DNA of 15,069 bases from an uncultured Veillonella sp. (GCA_900556785.1 USQK01000041.1:1-15069), one strand, 5' to 3'. Numbered from the stretch's first letter, positions 1 to 6,369 are shown. Numbers and translations are program-made. Notes: generated from the sequence alone by a model not told the origin.

Positions 1-32
1 CAAAGAGTATTTGGTTGGTAAGTACGTTTCAT
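1..32 (-). CDS. rpmH: 50S ribosomal protein L34, 5' end only (partial)
   Basis: Reading the minus strand from the ATG at 32-30 gives MKRTYQPNTL, the invariant start of ribosomal protein L34 of the large subunit. The remaining ~34 residues lie outside the window. A very strong Shine-Dalgarno (CGAGGAGGTG on the minus strand, 50-41) precedes the ATG by about 8 nt, and a consensus promoter lies at 88-116. rpmH divergent from dnaA is the usual arrangement at Firmicute origins, where rpmH is followed by rnpA and yidC. Only ten residues are visible, but they are diagnostic. Confidence 0.93.
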   Translation of the reverse strand, partial: MKRTYQPNTL

Positions 33-87
33 TAGTAAAACACCTCCTCGTCATTTTGTATTGTTTTACTTATACCATAACAGGGTA

Positions 88-116
88 ATTATAGAGTTAA
101 AACGTAAATTTGTCAA
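88..116 (-). promoter_or_regulatory. Consensus sigma-70/sigma-A promoter for rpmH
   Basis: On the minus strand, TTGACA (116-111) is separated by exactly 17 nt from TATAAT (93-88), a perfect match to both consensus hexamers at optimal spacing. It reads toward rpmH, leaving a leader of roughly 50 nt. This fits a highly expressed ribosomal protein gene. Confidence 0.92.
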
Positions 117-136
117 TATAATAAAGGCATTCTGCT

Positions 137-360
137 TGTGAGTTCTTGTATTTCTATAATAATTCTATCACACATTTCATCCAATAATTGATGTTACGTT
201 TCCAGGGGGAGGAATATAGGGCTCCTTCATCGCTCCATACGACGCGTAAAGTCGCTCAAAAGGACCCTATATTCCCTCCCTAAGACAATCCTAATGTCAA
301 CTTACACACCACTACACGATGTAAACGTAACATCAATTTATAACAACACAAGAACTCACA
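137..360 (+). repeat. Nested inverted-repeat element, copy 1 (conserved-loop hairpin)
   Basis: Three nested pairs of complementary arms surround one loop. The outer pair is 137-149 with 348-360 (13 bp, perfect; TGTGAGTTCTTGT). The middle pair is 186-201 with 323-338 (16 bp, perfect). The core stem has 11 perfect pairs (211-221 with 265-275), extended by G-rich 205-209 with 276-280 and by 223-225 with 262-264. The loop at 229-261 contains CTCCATACGACGCGTAAAG, flanked on both sides by TCGCTC. The unpaired stretches are asymmetric: 36 nt on the left and 9 nt on the right between outer and middle arms, 3 nt on the left and 42 nt on the right between middle arm and core. The loop recurs at 435-468 and, inverted, at 653-681. 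No credible ORF is present. This could be a non-autonomous mobile element, a structured RNA or a DNA cruciform; I do not recognise a named family. Confidence 0.85.
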
Positions 361-379
361 TTCTAATCTTTTTATATAA

Positions 380-522
380 GACAAATTTACCTTTTGATCT
401 CTGGTTAGAGAGAGGGGAGGAATAGATGTATTTTTCTCCCTCCATACGATACGTAAGTCGGTCAAAAATCCACATCTATTCCTGTTCCCAACACTCCCAT
501 TTAGAAAAATCACTAGTTTGTC
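380..522 (+). repeat. Nested inverted-repeat element, copy 2 (shorter, diverged)
   Basis: The core stem AGGAATAGATGT (418-429) pairs perfectly over 12 bp with 472-483. It is extended outward by GGG/CCC (414-416 with 487-489) and inward by ATTTTT (430-435) with 464-469. The loop carries the same conserved CTCCATACGA (440-449), then ACGTAAGTCGGTCAAAA. It matches copy 1 in the same orientation, but the stem sequence is different. Outer arms are weak: GACAAA (380-385) with TTTGTC (517-522), and TTTTGAT (392-398) near 505-511. A small extra hairpin TCTCT/AGAGA (398-411) sits just outside the G-rich stem base. The right outer arm is shared with copy 3, so the two cannot both fold fully. Confidence 0.75.
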
Positions 523-811
523 ATTTTTATTTATTATTTATTTTTAATTATCTGAAGGTTGATGCTGTTATGTTCATCAATTACTTTTTCGTCTATGTGT
601 ATTGTAATCATAAAAATTATCTTATAGGAGGAGGGGACTGAAAACTACTTTTTGAGTGACTTACGCGTCGTATGGAGCGATAAAAGTAGTTTTCAGTCCT
701 CCCCCAAAAGTAATTGATGAACAAAAGATGAGATAATTACTGAGTTATTAACATTTCTCCTTCAGATAATCAAAAGTTATCCACAGAATAAATGACAAAC
801 TATTGATTTTT
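505..811 (-). repeat. Nested inverted-repeat element, copy 3 (opposite orientation)
   Basis: This is the largest copy. The outermost arms 505-526 and 790-811 match over 22 bp with one mismatch. The next pair is 547-558 with 759-770 (12 bp, perfect), then 572-588 with 706-722 (17 bp, perfect). The core stem is 637-652 with 682-697 (16 bp, perfect), extended by G-rich 630-636 against C-rich 698-704. The loop 653-681, read on the minus strand, is ATCGCTCCATACGACGCGTA followed by AGTCACTCA, nearly identical to copy 1. Read on the minus strand, the asymmetric unpaired lengths (36 and 13 nt; 0 and 44 nt) mirror those of copy 1 (36 and 9; 3 and 42), so the whole architecture is conserved. A perfect DnaA box (777-785) lies between the two outer right arms. 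Confidence 0.85.
777..785 (+). promoter_or_regulatory. Isolated perfect DnaA box
   Basis: TTATCCACA is a perfect match to the consensus 9-mer bound by DnaA domain IV. It lies inside the right flank of the third inverted-repeat element, about 300 bp upstream of dnaA and about 180 bp from the main box cluster. Confidence 0.8.
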
Positions 812-960
812 TGGTACAATCATAACTGAATTTAGGAAAAAGTATATATTTTTATAAGTTTTTGTTGGATAATTTTTAAGGTTATCCACATTTTTTTCTT
901 TTGACCTGTGTAATCTATAAAGTCAGTTATTATCTGGTTGGAAGAGAATTTTATTTTCAC
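812..960. other. AT-rich spacer upstream of the DnaA-box cluster, with one DnaA box
   Basis: No gene was found here. The stretch is very AT-rich and contains one perfect DnaA box, TTATCCACA, at 882-890 on the plus strand. TTGACC at 901-906 resembles a -35 element, but no good -10 lies 16-18 nt downstream; AGTTAT/TTATTA near 925-932 is the nearest. The dnaA promoter is therefore probably in or next to this stretch but is not resolved. It may also serve as an upstream unwinding or bending region of the origin. Confidence 0.5.
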
Positions 961-1077
961 TTATTCACAGGTTGTGCACAGGTTATTCACAGGAATAACA
1001 GGTTTTTCCACAGCTTTCACAAGAGTTATACACATTATTCCTAAAGTTATACACATTTATCGTAATAGTTATACACA
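961..1077 (+). promoter_or_regulatory. oriC: oriC upstream half: cluster of seven co-oriented DnaA boxes
   Basis: Seven plus-strand 9-mers match the DnaA box or come close: TTATTCACA 961-969, TTGTGCACA 972-980, TTATTCACA 983-991, TTTTCCACA 1004-1012, and TTATACACA at 1026-1034, 1047-1055 and 1069-1077. Start-to-start spacings are 11, 11, 21, 22, 21 and 22 bp, so nearly all lie on one face of the helix. The last box ends 11 bp before the dnaA start codon and overlaps its leader, so DnaA binding here would both assemble the initiator and repress dnaA. This matches the incA/B side of a Bacillus-type bipartite origin. Confidence 0.9.
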
Positions 1078-1088
1078 AGAGGCACGTC

Positions 1089-2666
1089 ATGCAGTCATTT
1101 GATTTGAATAATATATGGGAACATATATTGCAAGAGGCGAAAAAGAACATGCAACATTTGCCTGACGCGTTGTACTTGCGCGTCACGTCATCGTTGATTC
1201 CCATGTCTCTCGACAGTCATTCGATCCATATAGGGGTCATGCAAACATTTGTTAAAAACTTAATCGATCAGCAGCCGCAGATTAGCAAGGCTTTGCAGGA
1301 TGCTATTACTACGGTTATCGGTTCCCATCGGGATATGGTGTTATTTGATTTCAATCAAGAGAGTGTAGATACTACCTTTGTTGATGAAAGTCTCATCGAT
1401 GATGCACCTGTAGTGGCTCCACCGATGCCATTACCACCTGTAGTAGAGGAAAAAGCTCAACAAGATGAGTTCTACACACCAGTGTATCAAGAGCCTGTTT
1501 ATATCGACCGCACACCAGCTCCTGTAAATATTCCAGATGAGCCAATGGTAGCGCCTAGTAAAACAGTTGAAACTACAACACCTACGTTACAATCTGATAA
1601 TGTACCTGTGGATTTATCCTTATCTAACCTTAATCCAGCGTACCGTTTTGATAACTACGTTACAGGAAACGCGAACCGCATTCCATTTGGAGCGGCTCAA
1701 AATGTAGCTGAGTTTCCAGGCGGCGACTATAATCCGCTCTTTATCTATGGTCCATCAGGTCTAGGTAAAACGCATTTGATGCACGCCATCGGCAATGCCA
1801 TCAAGGAAAATCATCCACACATGAAGGTTATGTCCATTACGAGCGAAAACTTTATGAACATTTTCGTCGAAACATTGCAACGTAACCAAGGTAAATTATT
1901 CCGCAACACGTTCCGCAACATCGACGTGCTCATGATTGACGATATTCAGTTCCTTGAAAGTCGTGAAAGTACGAAAACTGAGCTATTTAATACGTTCAAT
2001 GAGTTATTAAATAACAACAAGCAAATCGTCCTCACCTCTGATACGATGCCAAACGATATGGAACAATTCGAAGACCGTCTTCGTTCTCGTTTCCAAGCTG
2101 GCTATATTGCTACCATGGAAAATCCAGATTTAGAAACACGCATTGCCATCTTTAGATCTTTGCTGGAACGAGAATATAAGAAAAATCGCGTTATCCGCAT
2201 CGATAACGACTCCATCAACTACGTGGCGTTACAATTTAGCGAAAACGTCCGCGTGTTGCAAGGTGCTTTCACCAAATTAATCGGCACCGCATCCATCGAT
2301 CAACGTCTTGAATCTATCGATCTAGAATACACTAAACAAGCCTTGGCTGGCCTCGTTCATACCGAAGAGGTGAACATGGTCACTATGGAAAGCATCCAAA
2401 ATTTTGTAAGTTCTTATTTCAATATTAAAAAGCAAGACTTGCTCGGCAAGAAGCGTAAGGCACAGTTCGCATTCCCACGGCAAATTGCCATGTATCTATG
2501 CCGTGATATGATCAATGAAAGTTATCCGCAAATTGCAGCAGCCTTCTCTCGTGACCATACGACAATTCTCCATGCGTACGATAAAATTACGAAGGAAATT
2601 GAACGAAACGAAGAAACTAAGAACATGATTTCTGAAATTAAACAGAAATTAACAACCTGTGGATAA
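1089..2666 (+). CDS. dnaA: Chromosomal replication initiator protein DnaA
   Basis: An AAA+ ATPase that binds DnaA boxes, melts the origin and helps load the replicative helicase. The product is 525 residues; bacterial DnaA is usually ~440-520, and the excess is in the linker. Domain I (about 1-85) precedes a proline-rich acidic linker (about 90-175). Domain III has Walker A GPSGLGKTH (221-229), Walker B LMIDDIQF (281-288) and the arginine-finger region EDRLRSRF (328-335). Domain IV ends with SRDHTTILHAYDKI (487-500). Start ATG 1089 follows a modest AAGAGG at 1077-1082. Oddities: the domain IV signature reads AAAFSRDHTT where most DnaA proteins have a form of xxFGGRDHTT, one residue shorter and without the glycine pair. 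The usual NVRELEG motif reads NVRVLQG (386-392). The last coding bases and stop codon are themselves a DnaA box. Identification is certain; the functional effect of the changes is unknown. Confidence 0.98.
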   Translation: MQSFDLNNIWEHILQEAKKNMQHLPDALYLRVTSSLIPMSLDSHSIHIGVMQTFVKNLIDQQPQISKALQDAITTVIGSHRDMVLFDFNQESVDTTFVDESLIDDAPVVAPPMPLPPVVEEKAQQDEFYTPVYQEPVYIDRTPAPVNIPDEPMVAPSKTVETTTPTLQSDNVPVDLSLSNLNPAYRFDNYVTGNANRIPFGAAQNVAEFPGGDYNPLFIYGPSGLGKTHLMHAIGNAIKENHPHMKVMSITSENFMNIFVETLQRNQGKLFRNTFRNIDVLMIDDIQFLESRESTKTELFNTFNELLNNNKQIVLTSDTMPNDMEQFEDRLRSRFQAGYIATMENPDLETRIAIFRSLLEREYKKNRVIRIDNDSINYVALQFSENVRVLQGAFTKLIGTASIDQRLESIDLEYTKQALAGLVHTEEVNMVTMESIQNFVSSYFNIKKQDLLGKKRKAQFAFPRQIAMYLCRDMINESYPQIAAAFSRDHTTILHAYDKITKEIERNEETKNMISEIKQKLTTCG

Positions 2667-2769
2667 CTCTGTGGATATATTGTGCGTAACTTTGTGGATA
2701 TCCTAAAAACCGCACTCTGCTGTGAGTATGTGGATAAGTGGTTACAAACTATCAACATAGTTATACACA
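2658..2769 (-). promoter_or_regulatory. oriC: oriC downstream half: inverted DnaA boxes between dnaA and dnaN
   Basis: Four 9-mers are DnaA boxes on the minus strand: TGTGGATAA 2658-2666, TGTGGATAT 2670-2678, TGTGGATAT 2693-2701 and TGTGGATAA 2729-2737. One plus-strand box, TTATACACA, follows at 2761-2769. The first overlaps the dnaA stop codon. Their orientation is opposite to the upstream cluster, so dnaA is bracketed by facing arrays. Bipartite origins flanking dnaA are known in Bacillus and Helicobacter, where a DNA loop brings the halves together. Confidence 0.9.
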
Positions 2770-2804
2770 ACCGAGAAATAGCACAGTTAGTAGCGCCAAT
2801 TCAC

Positions 2805-2844
2805 TTTTACACATATGAACAGGCCCCTACTATTACTACTACTA
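2805..2844 (+). other. oriC: Origin unwinding module: DnaA box, GC cluster, DnaA-trio tract
   Basis: A near-consensus DnaA box TTTTACACA (2805-2813) is followed by a short GC cluster GGCCCC (2822-2827). Next comes CTACTATTACTACTACTA (2827-2844), six triplets whose complement reads as 3'-GAT-type DnaA-trios. In B. subtilis the same order of DnaA box, GC-rich spacer and trio repeats positions a DnaA filament on one strand and starts melting. The match in order and triplet pattern is close, so this is the best candidate for the site where the chromosome first opens. This is inferred from sequence and not tested here. Confidence 0.85.
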
Positions 2845-2980
2845 AAACTAACAAACAATCAAAAAACCAGTAGAAATAGATCTACCGTAGAATATCTATA
2901 GAGCATCTAAGATAGTAAACATAGAATATTACAAACAAAGCAATTAATTATTAGTGCTTTTACAATATATAAAAATTATA
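2845..2980. other. AT-rich duplex-unwinding region of oriC
   Basis: This non-coding stretch directly follows the DnaA-trio tract and runs to the dnaN ribosome binding site. It is strongly AT-rich, as expected of a DNA unwinding element where helicase is loaded. A weak hairpin (ATAGATCTAC 2876-2885 with GTAG 2887-2890 and ATCTAT 2894-2899) lies within it. No convincing dnaN promoter hexamers were found, so dnaN may depend on read-through from dnaA or on a non-consensus promoter. Confidence 0.65.
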
Positions 2981-2992
2981 AAGGAGTAACAT

Positions 2993-4105
2993 ATGCATAT
3001 TACATTCCCTAAAGCAAATCTCCAAAAAGCAATTAACGTATTGCAAAAGGTATCTCAAAATAAAACAAGTTCCAACTTACCAGGCGCTATTTATATGACT
3101 ACAAAAAATGGTCAAGTAGAATTGCAAGGTAACGACTTTGAACTCGGCATTCGCTTAACCATCGATGGAGACATTAAAGAACCTGGTACTTTAGTGGTAG
3201 GTTCCCGCTATTTCCAAGAATTAATTCGCAAATTGCCTGGCGATACTATTGAACTTTACAAACCAGAAGACGGAAGTTCTTTGACCATCACATCTGGATC
3301 TTCCGAATTTAACCTTGTTACATTACATCCAGATGATTTTTCCTTGGTGGAACAAATTCACGACCAAGATCATGTAAACATCGATAGCTTTGCTATGAAA
3401 GAACTCATCGATTTAACAAATTATGCAGCTGCTACTGATGAAGATCGACCTGTATTTACCGGTGCTCTTCTTGAAATCAAAGAAAACGAAGTAACTATGG
3501 TTGCTACCGATACACACCGTATGGCTGTTAAAAAAATTACCATCGATGAACCAGCAACGACTCCAATGCGCGCTATCATCCCTACAAAAACGTTGGCTGA
3601 AGTATCTCGTTTATTACCAACAGATAATCCAGCTATGATCAATATCATTTGGAATCGTACACAAATCGTATTTAATTTTGAATCTATTTATATTATTTCT
3701 CGCTTAATCGAAGGCACATATCCTGAATATGAAAAGGTAATTCCTTCCCAATTCGATTCTAGCGCTGTTATTGACCGCCGCGAATTCGCTGGTGCCGTTG
3801 ACCGCGTATCCTTGTTGGCTAAAGACATCAGCTATAACGTAATTCGTTATGATTGGTCTGAAAGTAATGTTACATTGTCTACTCAAAATACTGAAATCGG
3901 TATGGCAAAAGAAGACGTAGCTGTTGAATTTAAAGGTACACCTTTCACAATTTCCTTTAATGGTCGCTACATCTCTGACATCTTGCGTCACAGCACAGGT
4001 GACAATATCCACTTGTTCTTAAAACAAAATGGTCCTGTTGTCATTCGCCAAGACAATAATCCAAACTATACATACGTAGTAACACCAGTTCGCACAAATG
4101 CTTAA
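2993..4105 (+). CDS. dnaN: DNA polymerase III beta subunit (sliding clamp)
   Basis: A 370-residue protein, normal for the bacterial beta clamp, which dimerises into a ring around DNA and tethers polymerase III and repair factors. It has three similar subdomains of about 120 residues each (roughly 1-120, 121-245, 246-370). MHITFPKANLQKAINVLQKV at the start is a typical first helix. The end, YTYVVTPVRTNA, corresponds to the C-terminal tail usually ending in a P-M/V-R motif that lines the client-binding pocket. Start ATG 2993 is preceded by AAGGAG at 2981-2986. It is separated from dnaA by the downstream oriC half, as in Bacillus, and is followed closely by yaaA. Confidence 0.98.
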   Translation: MHITFPKANLQKAINVLQKVSQNKTSSNLPGAIYMTTKNGQVELQGNDFELGIRLTIDGDIKEPGTLVVGSRYFQELIRKLPGDTIELYKPEDGSSLTITSGSSEFNLVTLHPDDFSLVEQIHDQDHVNIDSFAMKELIDLTNYAAATDEDRPVFTGALLEIKENEVTMVATDTHRMAVKKITIDEPATTPMRAIIPTKTLAEVSRLLPTDNPAMINIIWNRTQIVFNFESIYIISRLIEGTYPEYEKVIPSQFDSSAVIDRREFAGAVDRVSLLAKDISYNVIRYDWSESNVTLSTQNTEIGMAKEDVAVEFKGTPFTISFNGRYISDILRHSTGDNIHLFLKQNGPVVIRQDNNPNYTYVVTPVRTNA

Positions 4106-4129
4106 CCTTTATCACTTTAGGAGAACGTT

Positions 4130-4363
4130 ATGAAAGAGCAACAGCAGGTACCCATTCATACGGAGTACATTCAAATTGATCAGTTGTTGAAGTTAGAAGG
4201 CATCATTGAAACAGGTGGTCAAATAAAATCTTTCATCGATGAAGGCATCCTTACCTTGAATGGTCAGGTCGTAACGGAAAAACGCAAGAAATGCCGCGTT
4301 GGTGATGTGATTTCTTGTGAAGGTCTCGATGTAGACCTCGTGATTAAACAAGAGGAGGCATAA
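4130..4363 (+). CDS. yaaA: S4-domain RNA-binding protein YaaA/RlbA family
   Basis: A small 77-residue protein made almost entirely of an S4 RNA-binding fold (about residues 14-62). It includes the typical IDQLLKLEGIIETGGQIKSF and LNGQVVTEKRKKCRVGDVI segments. Family members sit between dnaN and recF in Firmicutes and are thought to bind ribosomal RNA during assembly; direct functional evidence is thin. AGGAG at 4119-4123 precedes the ATG by 6 nt. The stop codon ends 3 nt before the recF GTG, so the two are probably translationally coupled. Confidence 0.93.
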   Translation: MKEQQQVPIHTEYIQIDQLLKLEGIIETGGQIKSFIDEGILTLNGQVVTEKRKKCRVGDVISCEGLDVDLVIKQEEA

Positions 4364-4366
4364 TCG

Positions 4367-5467
4367 GTGAGAATTGACTCACTGCAGTTATTTCAGTTTC
4401 GTAATTATAAGGATGTACAGATACAGTTTAATCCTGAGATTATTGTTCTATATGGCACTAATGGGGCTGGTAAGACGAATATCCTCGAATCTATCTATGT
4501 TGGTACGATTGGTAAAAGCCATCGTACGAACGATACGTCAGATATGCTCATGTTCAATGCCGAAGAAGCAGGCATAGTTGTAAAATTCGAGAAAAAAGAT
4601 ACGCCTCAAAAGGTAAATATTAAATTATTCCGTCAGGGCCCTAAGGATATTCGATTAAACGACACAAAAATATCTCAAAAAGAACTGATTGGTACATTAA
4701 ATACAGTTATCTTCTGTCCTGAAGATTTACAGCTCATCAAGGGGACTCCGTCTGGACGTAGGCGTTTCCTCGATATGGAAATCTCTCAGACCAGTGCTAT
4801 ATACTATCATCAATTGATGCAGTACAATCGGCTGTTACAGCAACGAAATGCAGTCCTAAAAGAATATAGAGGAAAGAATACTATTCCTCTTGAAGAATGG
4901 GATTTGCAGCTAGCAGATATGGCGAGCTTTATTGTAAAGAAACGATTAGAAAGCTTAAAAAAAATCAATTTGCTCATCGATTTGATGAATCGTAAATTGA
5001 CAGGTGGCCTTGAGAATTTAACCATTGGTTATGAACAGCCGTATATGGACAATGGTTCATTGGAATATACAAAGGAAGGCTTTTACGAACGTATAAAAGC
5101 AGCGTTGCCGCAGGATCGTCATCGTTTAAGCACTAGTGTGGGTCCTCATCGCGATGATTTACGATTCTTTTCCGATGCGATGGATTTAAAGAAATTTGGA
5201 TCTCAAGGGCAGCAACGAACCGCTGTATTGTCCTTAAAGTTGAGTGAGCTTGAGTTTATCAAGTCAGAGGTAGGAGAATATCCAGTTCTTCTCTTGGATG
5301 ATGTATTGAGTGAACTTGATGAGTCGAGACGAACGAATTTATTGCAGTTTATTCATAAACGAATTCAAACATTTATTACCACTACAGATATTCACGATTT
5401 TAAAGATTTGAAATCCGTTCAATTTATTTCTTGTGAAGGAGGACAGGTTCAGTATGGACAGCCTTGA
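4367..5467 (+). CDS. recF: DNA replication and repair protein RecF
   Basis: A 366-residue SMC-like ABC ATPase that binds gapped DNA and, with RecO and RecR, loads RecA at single-strand gaps. Visible motifs are Walker A YGTNGAGKTN (29-38), GPHRDDL (259-265), the ABC signature FGSQGQQRT (277-285) and Walker B PVLLLDDVLSELD (306-318). The start is GTG at 4367, since GAGGAGG (4352-4358) is 8 nt upstream and the protein begins with the standard MRIDSLQLFQFRNY. Its 3' end overlaps the next gene by 14 nt. Confidence 0.98.
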   Translation: MRIDSLQLFQFRNYKDVQIQFNPEIIVLYGTNGAGKTNILESIYVGTIGKSHRTNDTSDMLMFNAEEAGIVVKFEKKDTPQKVNIKLFRQGPKDIRLNDTKISQKELIGTLNTVIFCPEDLQLIKGTPSGRRRFLDMEISQTSAIYYHQLMQYNRLLQQRNAVLKEYRGKNTIPLEEWDLQLADMASFIVKKRLESLKKINLLIDLMNRKLTGGLENLTIGYEQPYMDNGSLEYTKEGFYERIKAALPQDRHRLSTSVGPHRDDLRFFSDAMDLKKFGSQGQQRTAVLSLKLSELEFIKSEVGEYPVLLLDDVLSELDESRRTNLLQFIHKRIQTFITTTDIHDFKDLKSVQFISCEGGQVQYGQP

Positions 5468-6356
5468 TCTTTGTTTACCAAAGGCCTTAGCAGAACTGAA
5501 TTTACTGGAACAATATAAATTAAATACCCTTGTTCACAAGTGGCGTGATGTAGTAGGTGATGTCATTGCGGATCATACAAAAATTGTGTCCATCAAGCCT
5601 CCAAATATGGTTATTAGTGCAGATAATTCCATGTGGATGCAGGAATTACAGATGCAAAAACGTCGTATCATCGAGGCTATTAACAAGTATTATCGTCAAG
5701 ATGTAATCACCGATATTCGCTTCATCATGAAACGTCAGAGCTATGTGAAAGTAGAAAATAATACGTCTCTCACGATTCCTGATGAACAGATTATTACAAA
5801 ACGTATTAACTTTGCAGATATCGTGCTTTCAAAAGAAGACGTAGACGCCATCGATACATCGTTGAAACAAACGGATAACGAAGCATTAAAAGCTGCTTTC
5901 AGAAAGGTACAGATTATGGCTCGAAAGCGAGAAATCTATTTAGAGCAGCATGGATACCATCGTTGTAAACGATGTGGTATGCATATGAAATCTAAAAAGG
6001 AAATCTGTCCAACCTGTGAATATGAATTGCATCGGGATCATATTAAGGACATTAAAGCTGTTATTCGAAAGTATCCGTATTTTAAATATAGCGACTGCCA
6101 GCAATTTATACAGTGTAGTTTTCCAGACTTTGCAGAAGCGATGCGAGAATCTATATACTTTTACCTGGATAAGATTTATAAAGGATCTATCAATCGCCGT
6201 CATATGTTTATGGTGGCCATGCTTATCACCCATAAAAAGCCTGATGAGTTGACGGATCAGCACGTTATTAATTTGTGTAATAAATATCGATCAAAGTTCC
6301 TTGCTGAAGAGGAACAGCGCAAAATCGATGCCCTTAATGGGACATTAGAAAATTAG
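5454..6356 (+). CDS. DUF721 / DciA-like protein with C-terminal zinc ribbon
   Basis: Residues ~1-95 are a DUF721 domain, with KWRDVVGDVIADHT (29-42) and the later MWMQELQMQKRRIIEAIN stretch typical of the family. DciA, the best known member, loads or activates the replicative helicase DnaB in bacteria lacking DnaC or DnaI. A long C-terminal part follows with a zinc-ribbon-like CxxC...CxxC (Cys171, 174, 185, 188) and a helical tail, making 300 residues against ~100-180 for simple DUF721 proteins. I start it at ATG 5454: AAGGAGG (5436-5442) lies 11 nt upstream, while the in-frame GTG at 5433 lies immediately before and abuts that Shine-Dalgarno. It overlaps recF by 14 nt. Helicase-loader function is an inference from family and location; the zinc ribbon might instead bind DNA, RNA or a partner. 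Confidence 0.85.
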   Translation: MDSLDLCLPKALAELNLLEQYKLNTLVHKWRDVVGDVIADHTKIVSIKPPNMVISADNSMWMQELQMQKRRIIEAINKYYRQDVITDIRFIMKRQSYVKVENNTSLTIPDEQIITKRINFADIVLSKEDVDAIDTSLKQTDNEALKAAFRKVQIMARKREIYLEQHGYHRCKRCGMHMKSKKEICPTCEYELHRDHIKDIKAVIRKYPYFKYSDCQQFIQCSFPDFAEAMRESIYFYLDKIYKGSINRRHMFMVAMLITHKKPDELTDQHVINLCNKYRSKFLAEEEQRKIDALNGTLEN

Positions 6357-6369
6357 AGGGGGCATTCTT

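Noticed and set aside
426..641. Short plus-strand ORF of 71 codons (and a minus-strand one at 280-513) in the rpmH-dnaA gap
   Set aside because: Both run through the inverted-repeat arms and loops, have low-complexity or unrecognisable products, and lack ribosome binding sites. They are by-products of the repeats.
137..811. CRISPR array or insertion sequence as explanation for the repeats
   Set aside because: The copies are inverted relative to each other, unevenly spaced and have no spacer-repeat periodicity. No transposase reading frame is present.
901..932. TTGACC as the -35 of a dnaA promoter
   Set aside because: No acceptable -10 hexamer lies 16-18 nt downstream, so I did not call a promoter.
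2682..2873. 63-codon plus-strand ORF between dnaA and dnaN
   Set aside because: It is made of DnaA boxes and the DnaA-trio tract, with no Shine-Dalgarno. It is origin DNA.
5433..5453. Upstream GTG start for the DUF721 gene
   Set aside because: The GTG lies just ahead of the Shine-Dalgarno AAGGAGG (5436-5442), which instead serves ATG 5454.
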